64,000 bases of DNA from an uncultured Mesorhizobium sp. Lineage in GTDB: Bacteria > Pseudomonadota > Alphaproteobacteria > Rhizobiales > Rhizobiaceae. The position numbers were made by a program, and so were the translations under genes. Positions within the stretch are counted from its first letter, which is position 1; every line of letters begins with the position of its first letter. The stretch covers positions 4,886-68,885 of the forward strand of contig CALFXR010000201.1 of the NCBI GenBank assembly GCA_937958475.1, given 5' to 3'. Of this stretch, positions 32,674 to 43,104 are shown one piece after another. The notes beneath the pieces were generated by a model, which saw only the letters and a list, made by a program, of their open reading frames with translations, made no database searches and was not told the origin of the DNA.

Positions 32674-35457
32674 ATGCTGGACAAGACCTACGACGCCAAG
32701 ACCGTCGAACCCAGGATCGCCAAGATCTGGGAGGACGCGGACGCGTTCCGAGCCGGTGCCGGCGCGGAAGAGGGCGCCGAGCCCTTCACCATCGTCATCC
32801 CGCCGCCCAACGTAACCGGCTCGCTGCACATGGGCCACGCGCTGAACAACACGCTCCAGGACGTCATGGTCCGCTTCGAGCGCATGCGCGGCAAGAACGT
32901 GTTGTGGCAGCCGGGCATGGACCATGCCGGCATCGCCACGCAGATGGTGGTCGAGCGCCAATTGATGGAGCGGCAGATCCACCGGCGCGACCTCGGCCGC
33001 GATGACTTCATCCAGCGCGTCTGGGACTGGAAGGCCGAATCCGGCGGCATGATCTTCAACCAGCTGAAGCGCCTCGGCGCCTCGGCTGACTGGAGCCGCG
33101 AGCGCTTCACCATGGACGAGGGACTGTCGAAGGCCGTCATCGAGGTGTTCGTCACGCTGTTTCGCCAGGGGCTGATCTACAAGGACAAGCGTCTGGTCAA
33201 CTGGGATCCGAAGCTTCTCACCGCCATCTCCGATCTCGAGGTCGAGCAGCAGGAGGTCAACGGCAACCTCTGGCACTTCCGCTATCCCGTCGAAGGCATG
33301 GAGTTCGACCCGGAAGATCTTTCGACCTTCATCACGGTGGCGACGACACGGCCGGAGACCATGCTGGGCGACAGCGGCGTGGCGGTCCATCCGGACGACG
33401 AGCGCTATCGCGGTCTCGTCGGCAGGAACGTCGTGCTGCCGCTGGTCGGCCGCCTGATCCCGGTCGTCGCCGACGAGTACTCCGACCCGGAAAAGGGCAC
33501 CGGCGCGGTCAAGATCACCCCAGCGCACGACTTCAACGACTTCGAGGTCGGCAAGCGTCGGCGGCTGAAGGCGATCAACATCATGACGGTCGAGGCCGCC
33601 ATGAATCTCAGCGAAAACGAGGACTTCCTCGCCGGACTTGAATCGACTCCCGAGCTTTCGGCGACGATCGAGGCCCTCCACGGGCTCGACCGCTTCGCCG
33701 CGCGCAAGCGCGTGGTCGAGATGATGGAGGCCGGCGGCTTCCTCGCCAAGGTCGAGCCGCATCGCCACGTCGTCCCGCATGGCGACCGCGGCGGCGTGCC
33801 GATCGAACCGTTCCTCACCGACCAGTGGTACGTCAATGCCGCCGAACTGGCGAAGCCGGCGATCGCCTCGGTGCGCGAGGGGCGCACGAAGTTCGTGCCG
33901 AAGAGCTGGGAGAAGACCTATTTCGACTGGATGGAGAACATCCAGCCCTGGTGCATCTCGCGCCAGCTGTGGTGGGGACACCAGATCCCCGCCTGGTACG
34001 GGCCCGACGGCCAGGTCTTCGTCGCCCATGACGAGGAGGCGGCGCTCGAAGCCGCCATTCAGCACTATCTGGCGCTCGAGGGGCCGTGGAAGGCCTGGGT
34101 CGAGGAAAAGCTGGAGAACTACAAGCCGGGCGAGATCCTGACCCGCGACGAGGACGTGCTCGACACCTGGTTCTCCTCGGCGCTGTGGCCCTTCTCGACG
34201 CTGGGCTGGCCGGAGAAGACGCCGGAACTCGCCACCTACTACCCGACCAGCGTGCTCGTCACCGGCTTCGACATCATCTTCTTCTGGGTCGCCCGGATGA
34301 TGATGATGGGCGTGCACTTCACCGGCGAGGAGCCGTTCCACACGGTCTACGTGCACGCTCTCGTGCGCGACAAGACCGGCGCCAAGATGTCGAAGTCGAA
34401 GGGCAACGTCATCGACCCGCTGGAACTGATCGACGAGTACGGTGCCGACGCGTTGCGCTTCACGCTGGCCATCATGGCGGCGCAGGGGCGCGACGTGAAG
34501 CTCGACCCGGCGCGCATCGCCGGCTACCGCAACTTCGGCACCAAGCTGTGGAACGCCACTCGCTTCGCCGAGATGAACGGCGTCGCCCGCAACGACGACG
34601 TGTCGCTCTCCGAGGCGAAGCTGACCATCAACCGATGGATCCTGACCGAGCTGACCCGCGCGTCGCGGGAGATCACCGACGGGATCACGAGCTACCGATT
34701 CAACGAGGCGGCCGGGGCGGCCTATCGTTTCGTCTGGAACCTGTTCTGCGACTGGTATCTCGAGCTGCTCAAGCCGGTGTTCATGGGTGACGACGCCGAA
34801 GCCAAGGCGGAGAGCCAGGCGGTCGCGGCCTTCGTGTTGGACGAGATCTACAAGCTGCTCCATCCGTTCATGCCGTTCATGACCGAGGAGCTGTGGGCGC
34901 ACACGGCCGGCGAGGGCAGGGCGCGCACCTCGCTGATCTGCCACGCGGCCTGGCCGCAGCCGGTCTTCGAGGACGCGGAAGCCGCTGCCGAGATCAACTG
35001 GCTGGTCGACCTCGTCTCCGGCATCCGCTCGGTGCGCTCCGAGATGAACGTGCCGCCGGCGGCGATCGCGCCGCTGGTCGTCATCGGCGCCGATGCGACG
35101 ACGGTCGCGCGGCTCGAGCGTCACGCCCCGGCCATCGGCCGGCTCGCCCGTATCGGCGACGTCGCCCATGCCGCCGCGGCGCCGAAGGGTTCGGCGCAGA
35201 TCGTCGTCGGCGAGGCGACCTTCTGCCTGCCGCTCGGCACGCTGATCGACCTCACGGCCGAAGCCGCGCGCCTCGGCAAGGCCCACGCCAAGGCCCTGGA
35301 CGAGATCGCCCGCATCGACAAGAAGCTCGGTAATCCGAACTTCGTAGAGAAGGCCGATCCTGAAGTGGTCGAGGCGGAGCGGCAGAAGCGCGCCGATTTC
35401 GCCGCCGAGGCCGAAAAGCTCGCGGTGGCGCTGTCGCGGGTTCGCGAAGCCGGCTGA
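32674..35457 (+). CDS. valS: Valyl-tRNA synthetase
   Basis: A 927-residue class I synthetase charging tRNA-Val. The HIGH-type motif is GSLHMGH (His52 and His55), the editing domain lies in the middle, and KMSKS is at about 571-575 (GAKMSKSKGN). A C-terminal coiled-coil tRNA-binding arm runs from about residue 860 (GTLIDLTAEAARLGKAHAKA). The start MLDKTYDAKTVEP is chosen over a longer frame because the family begins here. Confidence 0.97.
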   Translation: MLDKTYDAKTVEPRIAKIWEDADAFRAGAGAEEGAEPFTIVIPPPNVTGSLHMGHALNNTLQDVMVRFERMRGKNVLWQPGMDHAGIATQMVVERQLMERQIHRRDLGRDDFIQRVWDWKAESGGMIFNQLKRLGASADWSRERFTMDEGLSKAVIEVFVTLFRQGLIYKDKRLVNWDPKLLTAISDLEVEQQEVNGNLWHFRYPVEGMEFDPEDLSTFITVATTRPETMLGDSGVAVHPDDERYRGLVGRNVVLPLVGRLIPVVADEYSDPEKGTGAVKITPAHDFNDFEVGKRRRLKAINIMTVEAAMNLSENEDFLAGLESTPELSATIEALHGLDRFAARKRVVEMMEAGGFLAKVEPHRHVVPHGDRGGVPIEPFLTDQWYVNAAELAKPAIASVREGRTKFVPKSWEKTYFDWMENIQPWCISRQLWWGHQIPAWYGPDGQVFVAHDEEAALEAAIQHYLALEGPWKAWVEEKLENYKPGEILTRDEDVLDTWFSSALWPFSTLGWPEKTPELATYYPTSVLVTGFDIIFFWVARMMMMGVHFTGEEPFHTVYVHALVRDKTGAKMSKSKGNVIDPLELIDEYGADALRFTLAIMAAQGRDVKLDPARIAGYRNFGTKLWNATRFAEMNGVARNDDVSLSEAKLTINRWILTELTRASREITDGITSYRFNEAAGAAYRFVWNLFCDWYLELLKPVFMGDDAEAKAESQAVAAFVLDEIYKLLHPFMPFMTEELWAHTAGEGRARTSLICHAAWPQPVFEDAEAAAEINWLVDLVSGIRSVRSEMNVPPAAIAPLVVIGADATTVARLERHAPAIGRLARIGDVAHAAAAPKGSAQIVVGEATFCLPLGTLIDLTAEAARLGKAHAKALDEIARIDKKLGNPNFVEKADPEVVEAERQKRADFAAEAEKLAVALSRVREAG

Positions 35458-35788
35458 TCTGACCGCGCTGTCCTCGACGCGCGCCGGCTCGTCTCGCGCG
35501 CCGGCGCCTCCCTTGTCGGCGCGCGTCGGGGGCGCCGCCCGCATCGGCGGAGTCGGTCGCGATGCCCTGCGCGCCGGCATGCCCTTCTTGTCCCATGACT
35601 GCCGACGTCGATCGCGGTTCCGGATTTGTGTCGATTCGGCAACACTCCGGCACGAAGGATTGCGATCTGGAAACGGGCAGGTGCGGTCGCCCATTTCCCG
35701 CCATAAACCCGGAGCACCCCGGAAGCTCTCTTCGAGCGGGCGTTGAGACCCGCCGGAGATGCCGCGCCGCCCGCGGCCAGGGAATATG
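35458..35788. other. Intergenic region before exoR
   Basis: About 330 bases without a convincing gene. The start contains two direct copies of CGCGCGCCGGC near 35480-35505 that may act as a valS terminator or just reflect GC-rich repetition. The exoR promoter should lie here, but I see no clear consensus. Confidence 0.4.
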
Positions 35789-36655
35789 ATGGAAGACAGG
35801 TACTTTTCGAGTTCGGCAATGGCGCTGGGTAACAGGATCCGGATCACGGTCCCGGCGTTGCGCGCCATCGCACGAGCGGTGCTCGTCACCGTTGCGCTCG
35901 GCGCCGGAACGGCCGGCGCGCTCGCCTTCGACGACAAGGTCTTCGACGACAAGAGCGGCGTGAAGGGGCAGTCGAGCCCCTGGGCCGTTTTCCGCTTCGG
36001 CTTCTCCGCCTACAAGAGCGGCCACAAGGACCAGGCGGTCGAGGCCTATCGCTACGCCGCCGAGAACGGCCAGATCGGCGCCCGCTGGAAGCTCGCCCGC
36101 ATGTATGCCGAAGGCGACGGAGTGGCGCGCAACGACTACGAGGCCTTCAAGTTCTTCTCGGCGATCGCCCAGCAGGACATCGAGCCCGGCAGCCCGGACG
36201 AGAGCTATGTGTCGGATGCGCTGGTAGCGCTTGGCCGCTATCTGAAGAAGGGCATCCCCGACACACCGGTGCGTGCCGATCCCGTCGCCGCGCAGGAATA
36301 TTTCATGCGTGCGGCCGCGACCTACCGCAATCCCAACGCACAGTTCGAAATGGGCAAGATGTTCCTTCTGGGCGACGGTGGCGTGAAGGCCAGCGTCCGC
36401 CAGGCCGGCCGCTGGCTGCAGCTTGCCGCCGAGAAGGGCCATGCCGGCGCCCAGGCGACCCTCGGCAACCTGCTCTTCGAGAGCGGCAAGGTGGTGCGCG
36501 GACTGGCCATGATGACGGCGGCGCTCGAACGCGCCAACCCGATCGACCGCGCCTGGATCCAGACGATGCAGGAAGAGGCCTTCGCCCTCGCCGCCGAGGC
36601 CGATCGGCGCACGGCGATCGCGCTCGCCCAGGACATCCTGGTCAAGGGCGACTGA
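35789..36655 (+). CDS. exoR: ExoR-like Sel1-repeat periplasmic regulator
   Basis: A 288-residue protein with a hydrophobic signal segment (about residues 22-48, ARAVLVTVALGAGTAGALAF). Sel1-like repeats follow (RWKLARMYAEGDGVARNDYE; QFEMGKMFLLGDGG). The segment KKGIPDTPVRADPVAAQEYF and the terminal architecture match Sinorhizobium ExoR, a periplasmic inhibitor of the ChvG(ExoS)-ChvI two-component system controlling exopolysaccharide, motility and host-entry genes. It would restrain ChvG until low pH triggers its proteolysis. The start follows AGGGA. The next plus-strand gene is more than 1 kb away. Confidence 0.85.
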   Translation: MEDRYFSSSAMALGNRIRITVPALRAIARAVLVTVALGAGTAGALAFDDKVFDDKSGVKGQSSPWAVFRFGFSAYKSGHKDQAVEAYRYAAENGQIGARWKLARMYAEGDGVARNDYEAFKFFSAIAQQDIEPGSPDESYVSDALVALGRYLKKGIPDTPVRADPVAAQEYFMRAAATYRNPNAQFEMGKMFLLGDGGVKASVRQAGRWLQLAAEKGHAGAQATLGNLLFESGKVVRGLAMMTAALERANPIDRAWIQTMQEEAFALAAEADRRTAIALAQDILVKGD

Positions 36656-36664
36656 TACGCCCGG

Positions 36665-36985
36665 CTACAAACGCGCGCTACCGGCAGCCTGAGAAAGGCC
36701 TTCCGTGTCCGGTGCCGGCCGCAACCCACCCGCATCGTCCTCAACCGGAAGATCGAAGTCGCCGGCCGACGCCTCCGGGCAGCCGTCGCTGACCTTCTTC
36801 CAGGCCGAGTTGTTGAGCACCATGTCGCAGCGGGCGAGCTGGTCGCCCGTCGGCAGGCGCAGGCAGGCGAGTTCGCCGTGGCGGTAGAGCCGTCCGTTGG
36901 CGCGGCATTCACAGTCGGCCTGAGCAACCGCCTGCCCTCCGAGGAGCAGCGCGGCGGATAGAAGCCCGGGTGCAAACGCGCGCAT
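36665..36985 (-). CDS. Small secreted cysteine-rich protein
   Basis: A 106-residue protein with a signal peptide (LLSAALLLGGQAVAQA). The mature part has five cysteines (DCECRANG, ACLRLP, ARCDMV, DGCPEA). The RLYRHGELACLRLPTGDQLA motif recurs in Rhizobiales near exoR/xthA. Function unknown. Convergent with exoR, nine bases away. Confidence 0.75.
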   Translation of the reverse strand: MRAFAPGLLSAALLLGGQAVAQADCECRANGRLYRHGELACLRLPTGDQLARCDMVLNNSAWKKVSDGCPEASAGDFDLPVEDDAGGLRPAPDTEGLSQAAGSARL

Positions 36986-37058
36986 GACGTAAGGTTAGCA
37001 TCGAATCGGTCCCCCGGCCACCCGGCCGGCGCGGACGTTCCGCAATCCGGCGTCGGGC

Positions 37059-37850
37059 TCAGGCCGCTTCCAGCGCCAGTTCCACCGCCGTCGGAACGTG
37101 GTCGGACGGCTTTTCCCACGAGCGCACGTGCTTTTCCACCGAGGCCGCGGCGAGGCGGTCCGCAGCTTCCGGCGACAGCATCAGGTGGTCGATGCGGATG
37201 CCGTTGTTCTTCTGCCAGGCGCCTGCCTGGTAGTCCCAGAACGTGTAGACGTCGGAGGAATCGGTGACGGCGCGGATGGCGTCGGTGAAGCCGAGCGCCG
37301 CCAGCCGCCGGAACGCCTGGCGACTTTCCGGCTGGTAGAGCGCGTCGCCAAGCCATGCCTCGGGGTGTTTCGCGTCCTCCGGCATCGGAATGACGTTGTA
37401 GTCGCCGGCGAGCACCAGTGGCTCCTCCAGCACCATGCGCTCCTCGGCCCAGCGTTCCAGGCGGCGCATCCAGGCGAGCTTGTAGGTGAACTTGTCCGTG
37501 CCGACCGGATTGCCGTTCGGCAGGTAGAGCGAGACGACACGGAGCGCACCCTGCTTTGTCGAGAACACGCCCTCGATGAAGCGCGACTGCTCGTCGCCGT
37601 CGTCGCCGGGCAGGCCGCGGGTAATCTCGTCGAAGGGCAGCTTCGACAGGATCGCCACGCCGTTGAAGCCCTTCTGGCCGTGGGTGGCGACATTGTAGCC
37701 GGCGGCCTCGATCTCGAAGCGCGGGAACTGCTCGTCGACGCTCTTGATCTCCTGCAGGCAGACGATGTCGGGATCGCTCTCCTTCAGCCAGTGCAGGAGA
37801 TTGTCGATGCGCGCCTTCACGCCATTGATGTTCCAGGTCACGATTTTCAT
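37059..37850 (-). CDS. xthA: Exodeoxyribonuclease III (AP endonuclease family)
   Basis: A 263-residue Mg-dependent nuclease that cleaves DNA 5' to abasic sites. Family signatures are MKIVTWNINGVKARI, LQEIKSVDEQFP, LAGDYNVIPMPED, NGIRIDHLMLS and the C-terminal SDHVPTAVELAL. The start MKIVTWN is the conserved N-terminus; three upstream codons are less likely. It is the common neighbour of exoR in rhizobia. Confidence 0.94.
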   Translation of the reverse strand: MKIVTWNINGVKARIDNLLHWLKESDPDIVCLQEIKSVDEQFPRFEIEAAGYNVATHGQKGFNGVAILSKLPFDEITRGLPGDDGDEQSRFIEGVFSTKQGALRVVSLYLPNGNPVGTDKFTYKLAWMRRLERWAEERMVLEEPLVLAGDYNVIPMPEDAKHPEAWLGDALYQPESRQAFRRLAALGFTDAIRAVTDSSDVYTFWDYQAGAWQKNNGIRIDHLMLSPEAADRLAAASVEKHVRSWEKPSDHVPTAVELALEAA

Positions 37851-37971
37851 GAAAATCACGCGAGAATTTCAAAATTAACTGTATGGAGCGTCCCGCCCAT
37901 CTGGTTGATCCTGCACCATCGCGCCGCAGAATAAAACCCGAAGAAAACGGCGCAAGGGGAAGGGGAACCAA

Positions 37972-39456
37972 ATGTCGTCAACCGTCCACCCGGTGGACGA
38001 GGTGCTTCCGGCACCGCGTCTCGCCGCACTCGGAATCCAGCACGTCCTCGTCATGTATGCCGGCGCCATTGCCGTCCCGCTCATCATCGGCCGGGCGCTG
38101 AAGCTTGAGCCGGAACAGGTCGCGTTCCTGATCTCGGCAGATCTTTTCGTCTGCGGCATCGTCACCATCATCCAGTCGCTCGGCGCCACCCAGTGGTTCG
38201 GCATCAAGCTGCCGGTGATGATGGGCGTCACCTTTGCCGCGGTCGGGCCGATGGTCGCCATGGCCAACGCCAATCCGGGTGTCGACGGCGCCCGCATGAT
38301 CTTCGGCGCGATCATCGGCGCCGGCATCGTTGGCATCGTCATCGCGCCGCTGGTCAGCCGCATGCTGCGCTTCTTCCCGCCTGTCGTCACCGGCACGATC
38401 ATCGTCGTCATCGGCATCTCGCTGATGCGCATCGGCATCAACTGGATCTTCGGCAACCCGGTCGGCCCGACCGCGCCGAAGATCGTGGCGCCCGAGCACG
38501 CCGAATGGCTGAAGGCGGTCACCGAACTCGCTGCCCAGCCAGGCTCGGTCGTTCCCGCGCTGCCGCAGAAACTCGCACTCGCCGTGTCGGCGGCTAATCC
38601 GGCCTACGCGCCGGTCGGCAACATCGTCATCTCGGCGATCGTGCTCGTCGCGATCCTCGCCATCGCCCGCTTCGGCAAAGGCTTCGTCGCCAACATCGCG
38701 GTCCTGCTCGGCATCGTCATCGGCGCCGTCATCGCCGCCGCGCTCGGCATGATGCACTTCGAGAAGGTCGCGACCGCCGGCTGGTTCGCCCTGGTGACGC
38801 CGTTCCGCTTCGGCACGCCTGTCTTCGATCCGGTGCTGATCGTCACGATGACGCTGGTCATGATCGTCGTCATGATCGAATCGACCGGCATGTTCCTGGC
38901 GCTTGGCGACATGACCGGCAGGAAGGTCACCCAGCCGATGCTGTCTGCCGGCCTGCGCACCGACGGGCTCGGTACCGTCATCGGCGGCATCTTCAACACC
39001 TTCCCCTACACCAGCTTCTCGCAGAACGTCGGCCTGGTCGGCGTCACCGGCGTCAGGAGCCGCTTTGTCTGCGTTACCGGTGGCGTCATCCTGATCGTCC
39101 TCGGCCTGGTGCCGAAGATGGGCGCTCTGGTCGAGGCGCTGCCGACCTTCGTGCTCGGCGGTGCGGGGCTGGTCATGTTCGGCATGGTCGCCGCCACCGG
39201 CATCCGCATCCTTTCGGGCGTCGACTTCAAGGGCAGCCGCAACAACCTCTTCGTCGTCGCCGTGTCGATCGGCTTCGGCATGATCCCGCTGGTCGCGCCC
39301 GACTTCAAGACGTGGCTGCCGCACGCGATCCACCCGCTGATCGAATCGGGCATCCTGCTCGCCTCGATCTCGGCAGTCGTGCTCAACGCCTTCTTCAACG
39401 GCGCGGCCGGCGACACAGACGGCGCAAAGGAAGTGGCGATGGCCGCGGAAGCCTGA
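37972..39456 (+). CDS. NCS2 purine/xanthine permease
   Basis: A 494-residue membrane transporter of the nucleobase-cation symporter-2 family with about 14 helices. The signature QHVLVMYAGAIAVPLIIGRA is at about residues 23-42, and the substrate-helix segment NTFPYTSFSQNVGLVGVTGV is at about 343-362. The xanthine/urate branch is favoured over uracil by the SFSQNVG motif. A strong hairpin terminator follows. Confidence 0.92.
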   Translation: MSSTVHPVDEVLPAPRLAALGIQHVLVMYAGAIAVPLIIGRALKLEPEQVAFLISADLFVCGIVTIIQSLGATQWFGIKLPVMMGVTFAAVGPMVAMANANPGVDGARMIFGAIIGAGIVGIVIAPLVSRMLRFFPPVVTGTIIVVIGISLMRIGINWIFGNPVGPTAPKIVAPEHAEWLKAVTELAAQPGSVVPALPQKLALAVSAANPAYAPVGNIVISAIVLVAILAIARFGKGFVANIAVLLGIVIGAVIAAALGMMHFEKVATAGWFALVTPFRFGTPVFDPVLIVTMTLVMIVVMIESTGMFLALGDMTGRKVTQPMLSAGLRTDGLGTVIGGIFNTFPYTSFSQNVGLVGVTGVRSRFVCVTGGVILIVLGLVPKMGALVEALPTFVLGGAGLVMFGMVAATGIRILSGVDFKGSRNNLFVVAVSIGFGMIPLVAPDFKTWLPHAIHPLIESGILLASISAVVLNAFFNGAAGDTDGAKEVAMAAEA

Positions 39457-39469
39457 GACCAGGCGCAAA

Positions 39470-39494
39470 GGCGGGCCGCCCGAAGCGGCCCGCC
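39470..39494. terminator. Bidirectional terminator between permease and A-type carrier
   Basis: GGCGGGCCGC pairs with GCGGCCCGCC around the 5-base loop CCGAA. The 10-bp perfect stem lies between two convergent genes, so it can stop both. There is no strong T-run on either side. Confidence 0.7.
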
Positions 39495-39495
39495 C

Positions 39496-39546
39496 GTCAG
39501 TTTGGGTAGCTCGTCAGTTTGGGTAGCTCGTCAGGTCGGGAAGACG
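39496..39546. repeat. 17-bp tandem repeats
   Basis: GTCAGTTTGGGTAGCTC occurs at 39496-39512 and again at 39513-39529, followed by a degenerate third unit GTCAGGTCGGGAAGACG at 39530-39546. It lies directly between the terminator and the 3' end of the convergent carrier gene. Confidence 0.85.
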
Positions 39547-39547
39547 G

Positions 39548-39895
39548 TCAGACCGAGAAGCTCGTGCCGCAACCGCAGGACGCGACGGCGTTGGGGTTCC
39601 TGATCTGGAACGACTGGCCCATCAGGTCGTCGACGAAGTCGATCACCGAGCCGCCCATGTAGATCAGCGACAGTTCGTCGATCAGCACGGTCGCGCCGTC
39701 CCTCTCGATGGCGATGTCGTCGTCGTTGCGTCCGTCCACCAGGTCGAACTGGTAGGAGAAGCCGGAGCAGCCGCCGCCCTCGACCGACACCCTGAGCGCC
39801 GTCTTGCCCGGGTCGCCGGCAAGAATCTTCGCCACGCGCTTCGCCGCGGCGTCGGTCATCTCGACCTTCATGGAAGACTTGGCATCCGCGCCCAT
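39548..39895 (-). CDS. erpA: A-type iron-sulfur carrier (ErpA/IscA family)
   Basis: A 115-residue HesB-family protein. The cluster ligands are Cys in [11 protein letters not shown] and the CGC pair in [10 protein letters not shown]. The start is [11 protein letters not shown] at 39895, with AAGGTGA six bases upstream; a GTG three codons earlier is possible. It delivers Fe-S clusters to target enzymes. Divergent from dgt. Confidence 0.9.
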   Translation of the reverse strand: MGADAKSSMKVEMTDAAAKRVAKILAGDPGKTALRVSVEGGGCSGFSYQFDLVDGRNDDDIAIERDGATVLIDELSLIYMGGSVIDFVDDLMGQSFQIRNPNAVASCGCGTSFSV

Positions 39896-39966
39896 GGTCG
39901 TCACCTTGCGTTCGCCTCTTCGTCATAGGTATGAAGCGGGCGGCGGCAAGTCAACCGGCGGCGGGA

Positions 39967-41187
39967 ATGGCGGAGACAGGCGAACTGGGCGACATCGGCT
40001 TCGGCTACCGGCCGCGCGCAGCCTATGCCTGCGATCCGGCGCGGTCGCGCGGGCGCTTCTACGCCGAGACCGAGAGCCCGACGAGGACCGCCTTCCAGCG
40101 CGACCGCGACCGCATCATCCACTCCACCGCCTTCCGCCGGCTGAAGCACAAGACCCAGGTCTTCATCGCCCATGAGGGCGACCACTACCGAACGCGCCTG
40201 ACCCATTCGATCGAGGTGGCGCAGATCGCCCGTGCCCTGGCGAGGGCGCTGCGCGGCGACGAGGACCTCGCCGAGGCCGTTGCGCTGGTCCACGACTTCG
40301 GTCACACGCCCTTCGGCCACACGGGCGAGGACGCTCTGAACGCCAGGATGGCCGAATGGGGCGGTTTCGACCACAACGCCCAGTCGCTGCGCATCGTCAC
40401 CCGGCTGGAGCGGCGCTACGCCGAGTTCGACGGGCTGAACCTGACCTGGGAAACGCTAGAGGGTCTGGTCAAGCACAACGGGCCGCTGACCGATGTCTCG
40501 GGCGAGGGGCTCTCCGGCCCCGTGCCGCAGGCCATCCGCGATTTCGACGCGCTGTTCGATCTCGAACTCAACCGCCATGCGGGCATCGAGGCGCAGTGCG
40601 CGGCGATCGCCGACGACATCGCCTACAACACGCACGACATCGACGATGGCCTGCGCTCGGGCCTGCTCGCGCTCGACATGCTGAAGGAGGTGGCGCTTCC
40701 GGCCGAGATTCTCGCCGAAGTCGAGGCGCGCTATCCGGCGCTCGATTCGGTCCGCACCGGCCACGAACTCCTGCGCCGGCAGATCACGCGCCTGGTCGAA
40801 GACGTCATCGTCACGGCCCGTGCCACGCTGGAGGAGTTGGCGCCGCAGAGTCCGGAAGACGTCCATGCCGCCGGCCGCACCATCGTCACCTTTTCGACGG
40901 CCATGGCGGCGCGCGAGAAGGAGCTGAAGGCGTTCCTCTACCGCAATGTCTACCGTCACCCCGACGTAATGAAGATCAGGGCCGGCGCCGACCAGATCGT
41001 GCGTGACCTTTTCGACGCCTATTTCGCCGATCCCCGGGCGATGCCCGAAGGCTGGCGCGAGGGGCTCGACCGCGCCGACGAGCGCATCCGCGCGCGCCAT
41101 GTCGCCGATTTCCTCGCCGGCATGACCGACACCTATGCGGTGAAGGAACACCGGCGCTTGTTTGACCATACACCCGATTTGGGCTAG
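39967..41187 (+). CDS. dgt: Deoxyguanosinetriphosphate triphosphohydrolase-like protein
   Basis: A 406-residue HD-domain protein that should hydrolyse dNTPs to nucleoside and triphosphate. The metal-binding HD motif is [20 protein letters not shown] with [18 protein letters not shown], and [11 protein letters not shown] follows. The start [13 protein letters not shown] is preferred over one 12 codons earlier because the family begins near here. It is divergent from the A-type carrier gene and followed by argS, as in most Rhizobiales. Confidence 0.92.
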   Translation: MAETGELGDIGFGYRPRAAYACDPARSRGRFYAETESPTRTAFQRDRDRIIHSTAFRRLKHKTQVFIAHEGDHYRTRLTHSIEVAQIARALARALRGDEDLAEAVALVHDFGHTPFGHTGEDALNARMAEWGGFDHNAQSLRIVTRLERRYAEFDGLNLTWETLEGLVKHNGPLTDVSGEGLSGPVPQAIRDFDALFDLELNRHAGIEAQCAAIADDIAYNTHDIDDGLRSGLLALDMLKEVALPAEILAEVEARYPALDSVRTGHELLRRQITRLVEDVIVTARATLEELAPQSPEDVHAAGRTIVTFSTAMAAREKELKAFLYRNVYRHPDVMKIRAGADQIVRDLFDAYFADPRAMPEGWREGLDRADERIRARHVADFLAGMTDTYAVKEHRRLFDHTPDLG

Positions 41188-41248
41188 TCCGGGCGCGCCT
41201 CGCGGTCGATCGGCCGCGCCTTGCAGCCGAAAATCCCGGGTAGCGGCC

Positions 41249-43006
41249 ATGAACATATTCGCCGAGTTCAACGAGCGGATCAGGAAGATCGTCGAAAGCC
41301 TTGGAATCACGGCTGCCGACGGCAGCGCGCTCGATCTCGGCCGCATCGCCGTCGAAGCGCCCCGCGACCCGTCCCACGGCGACCTGGCGACGAATGCCGC
41401 GATGGTGCTGGCCAAGCCGGCCGGGCAGAATCCGCGCGCGCTCGCCGAGCGCATCGCCGAGGCCCTGCGCGCCGACCCCGACGTGAGGGCGGCCGACGTC
41501 GCCGGTCCGGGTTTCGTCAACATCTCGCTCGACGACCGCTATTGGCAGGACGCGCTCGCCGAGATGCTTGCGGCAGGCACCGGCTACGGACGGTCCGGCA
41601 AGGGCGCCGGCCGCAAGGTCAACGTCGAGTATGTCTCGGCCAATCCGACCGGACCGATGCATGTCGGCCACTGCCGCGGCGCGGTCGTCGGCGACGCCCT
41701 CGCCAACCTGCTGGCCTTCGCCGGCTTCGACGTCACCAAGGAATACTACATCAACGACGCCGGGGCGCAGATCGACGTCCTCGCCCGTTCGGTGATGCTG
41801 CGCTACCGCGAGGCGCTCGGCGAGGCGATCGGCGAGATTCCTGCCGGACTCTATCCGGGCGACTATCTCGTTCCGGTCGGCCAGGCGCTGGCGAAGGAAT
41901 TCGGCGACAGGCTGTTGCGCATGCCGGAAAGCGAGGCGCTGGCGATCGTCAAGGACCGCACGATCGACGCGATGATGGAGATGATCCGCGAGGATCTCGC
42001 CGCCCTCAACGTGCACCATGAGGTGTTCTTCTCCGAGCGCACGCTGCACGCCGGCAACGGCGGCATGATCCGCACGGCGATCAACGACCTGACGCTGAAG
42101 GGCCACGTCTACAAGGGCAAGCTGGCGCCGCCGAAGGGCGAGAAGTCCGACGACTGGGAGGACCGCGAACAGACGCTGTTCCGCTCGACCGACGTCGGCG
42201 ACGACGTCGACCGCCCGCTGGTGAAGTCCGACGGCTCCTACACCTATTTCGCGGCAGACGTCGCCTACATGAAGGACAAGATCGAGCGCGGTTTCCAGCA
42301 GCTCGTCTTCATCCTCGGCGCCGACCACGGCGGCTACGTCAAGCGCATGGAGGCGCTCGGCAAGGCGCTGTCTGGCGGCACCGTCGACGTGACCATCCTG
42401 CTCTGCAACCTCGTGAAGCTCTTCCGCGACGGCGAGCCGGTGCGCATGTCGAAGCGCTCGGGCGACTTCGTCACGCTGCGCGAGGTGGTCGAGGAGGTGG
42501 GCCGCGACCCGATCCGCTTCATGATGCTCTACCGCAAGAACGACGCGCCGCTCGATTTCGACTTCGCCAAGGTGACCGAGCAGTCGAAGGACAACCCGGT
42601 CTTCTACGTGCAGTATGCCTCGGCGCGGTCCCATTCCGTATTCCGCCAGGCCGTCGAGCAGCTTGGCGCGGCGGAACTCGACCGAGCCGCCCTGTCGCGC
42701 CACGTCCGCTTCCTCAGGGACGAGGGCGAGATCGGATTGATCCGAAAGCTCGCAGAATATCCGCGCGTCGTCGAGCAGGCGGCCCAGGCGTTGGAGCCGC
42801 ACCGGCTGGCTTTTTACCTCTACGATCTCGCCAGTTCCTTCCACGGCCAGTGGAACCGCGGCACGGAGAACCCGGACTTACGGTTTGTTAAGGTTAACGA
42901 TCCAGAATTGAGCCATGCCAGACTAGGGCTGGTGCAGGCTGTGTCGGACGTCCTGACGTCGGGACTGGCGCTGATCGGGGCCGAAGCGCCCACGGAAATG
43001 CGCTAG
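41249..43006 (+). CDS. argS: Arginyl-tRNA synthetase
   Basis: A 585-residue class I synthetase. The N-terminal Add-1 domain starts [17 protein letters not shown]. The HIGH motif is MHVGH (His138) in [19 protein letters not shown], and KMSKS is replaced by [13 protein letters not shown] as usual in ArgRS. A C-terminal anticodon-binding helix bundle ends the protein. The longer upstream frame is not family-like. Confidence 0.97.
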   Translation: MNIFAEFNERIRKIVESLGITAADGSALDLGRIAVEAPRDPSHGDLATNAAMVLAKPAGQNPRALAERIAEALRADPDVRAADVAGPGFVNISLDDRYWQDALAEMLAAGTGYGRSGKGAGRKVNVEYVSANPTGPMHVGHCRGAVVGDALANLLAFAGFDVTKEYYINDAGAQIDVLARSVMLRYREALGEAIGEIPAGLYPGDYLVPVGQALAKEFGDRLLRMPESEALAIVKDRTIDAMMEMIREDLAALNVHHEVFFSERTLHAGNGGMIRTAINDLTLKGHVYKGKLAPPKGEKSDDWEDREQTLFRSTDVGDDVDRPLVKSDGSYTYFAADVAYMKDKIERGFQQLVFILGADHGGYVKRMEALGKALSGGTVDVTILLCNLVKLFRDGEPVRMSKRSGDFVTLREVVEEVGRDPIRFMMLYRKNDAPLDFDFAKVTEQSKDNPVFYVQYASARSHSVFRQAVEQLGAAELDRAALSRHVRFLRDEGEIGLIRKLAEYPRVVEQAAQALEPHRLAFYLYDLASSFHGQWNRGTENPDLRFVKVNDPELSHARLGLVQAVSDVLTSGLALIGAEAPTEMR

Positions 43007-43104
43007 ATTCGCCGAAAAACCTGTCACCTTTTGCCCACATTGCGCTGGTACGGCCAACCCCGCGGCACGCCCTTTCGTGCCCCTGTGCGAGTATGGGAAG
43101 TAGT

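Noticed and set aside
32026..35952. A 1308-codon open frame on the minus strand
   Set aside because: It lies opposite popZ and valS, has no domain resemblance, and is a typical high-GC antisense shadow.
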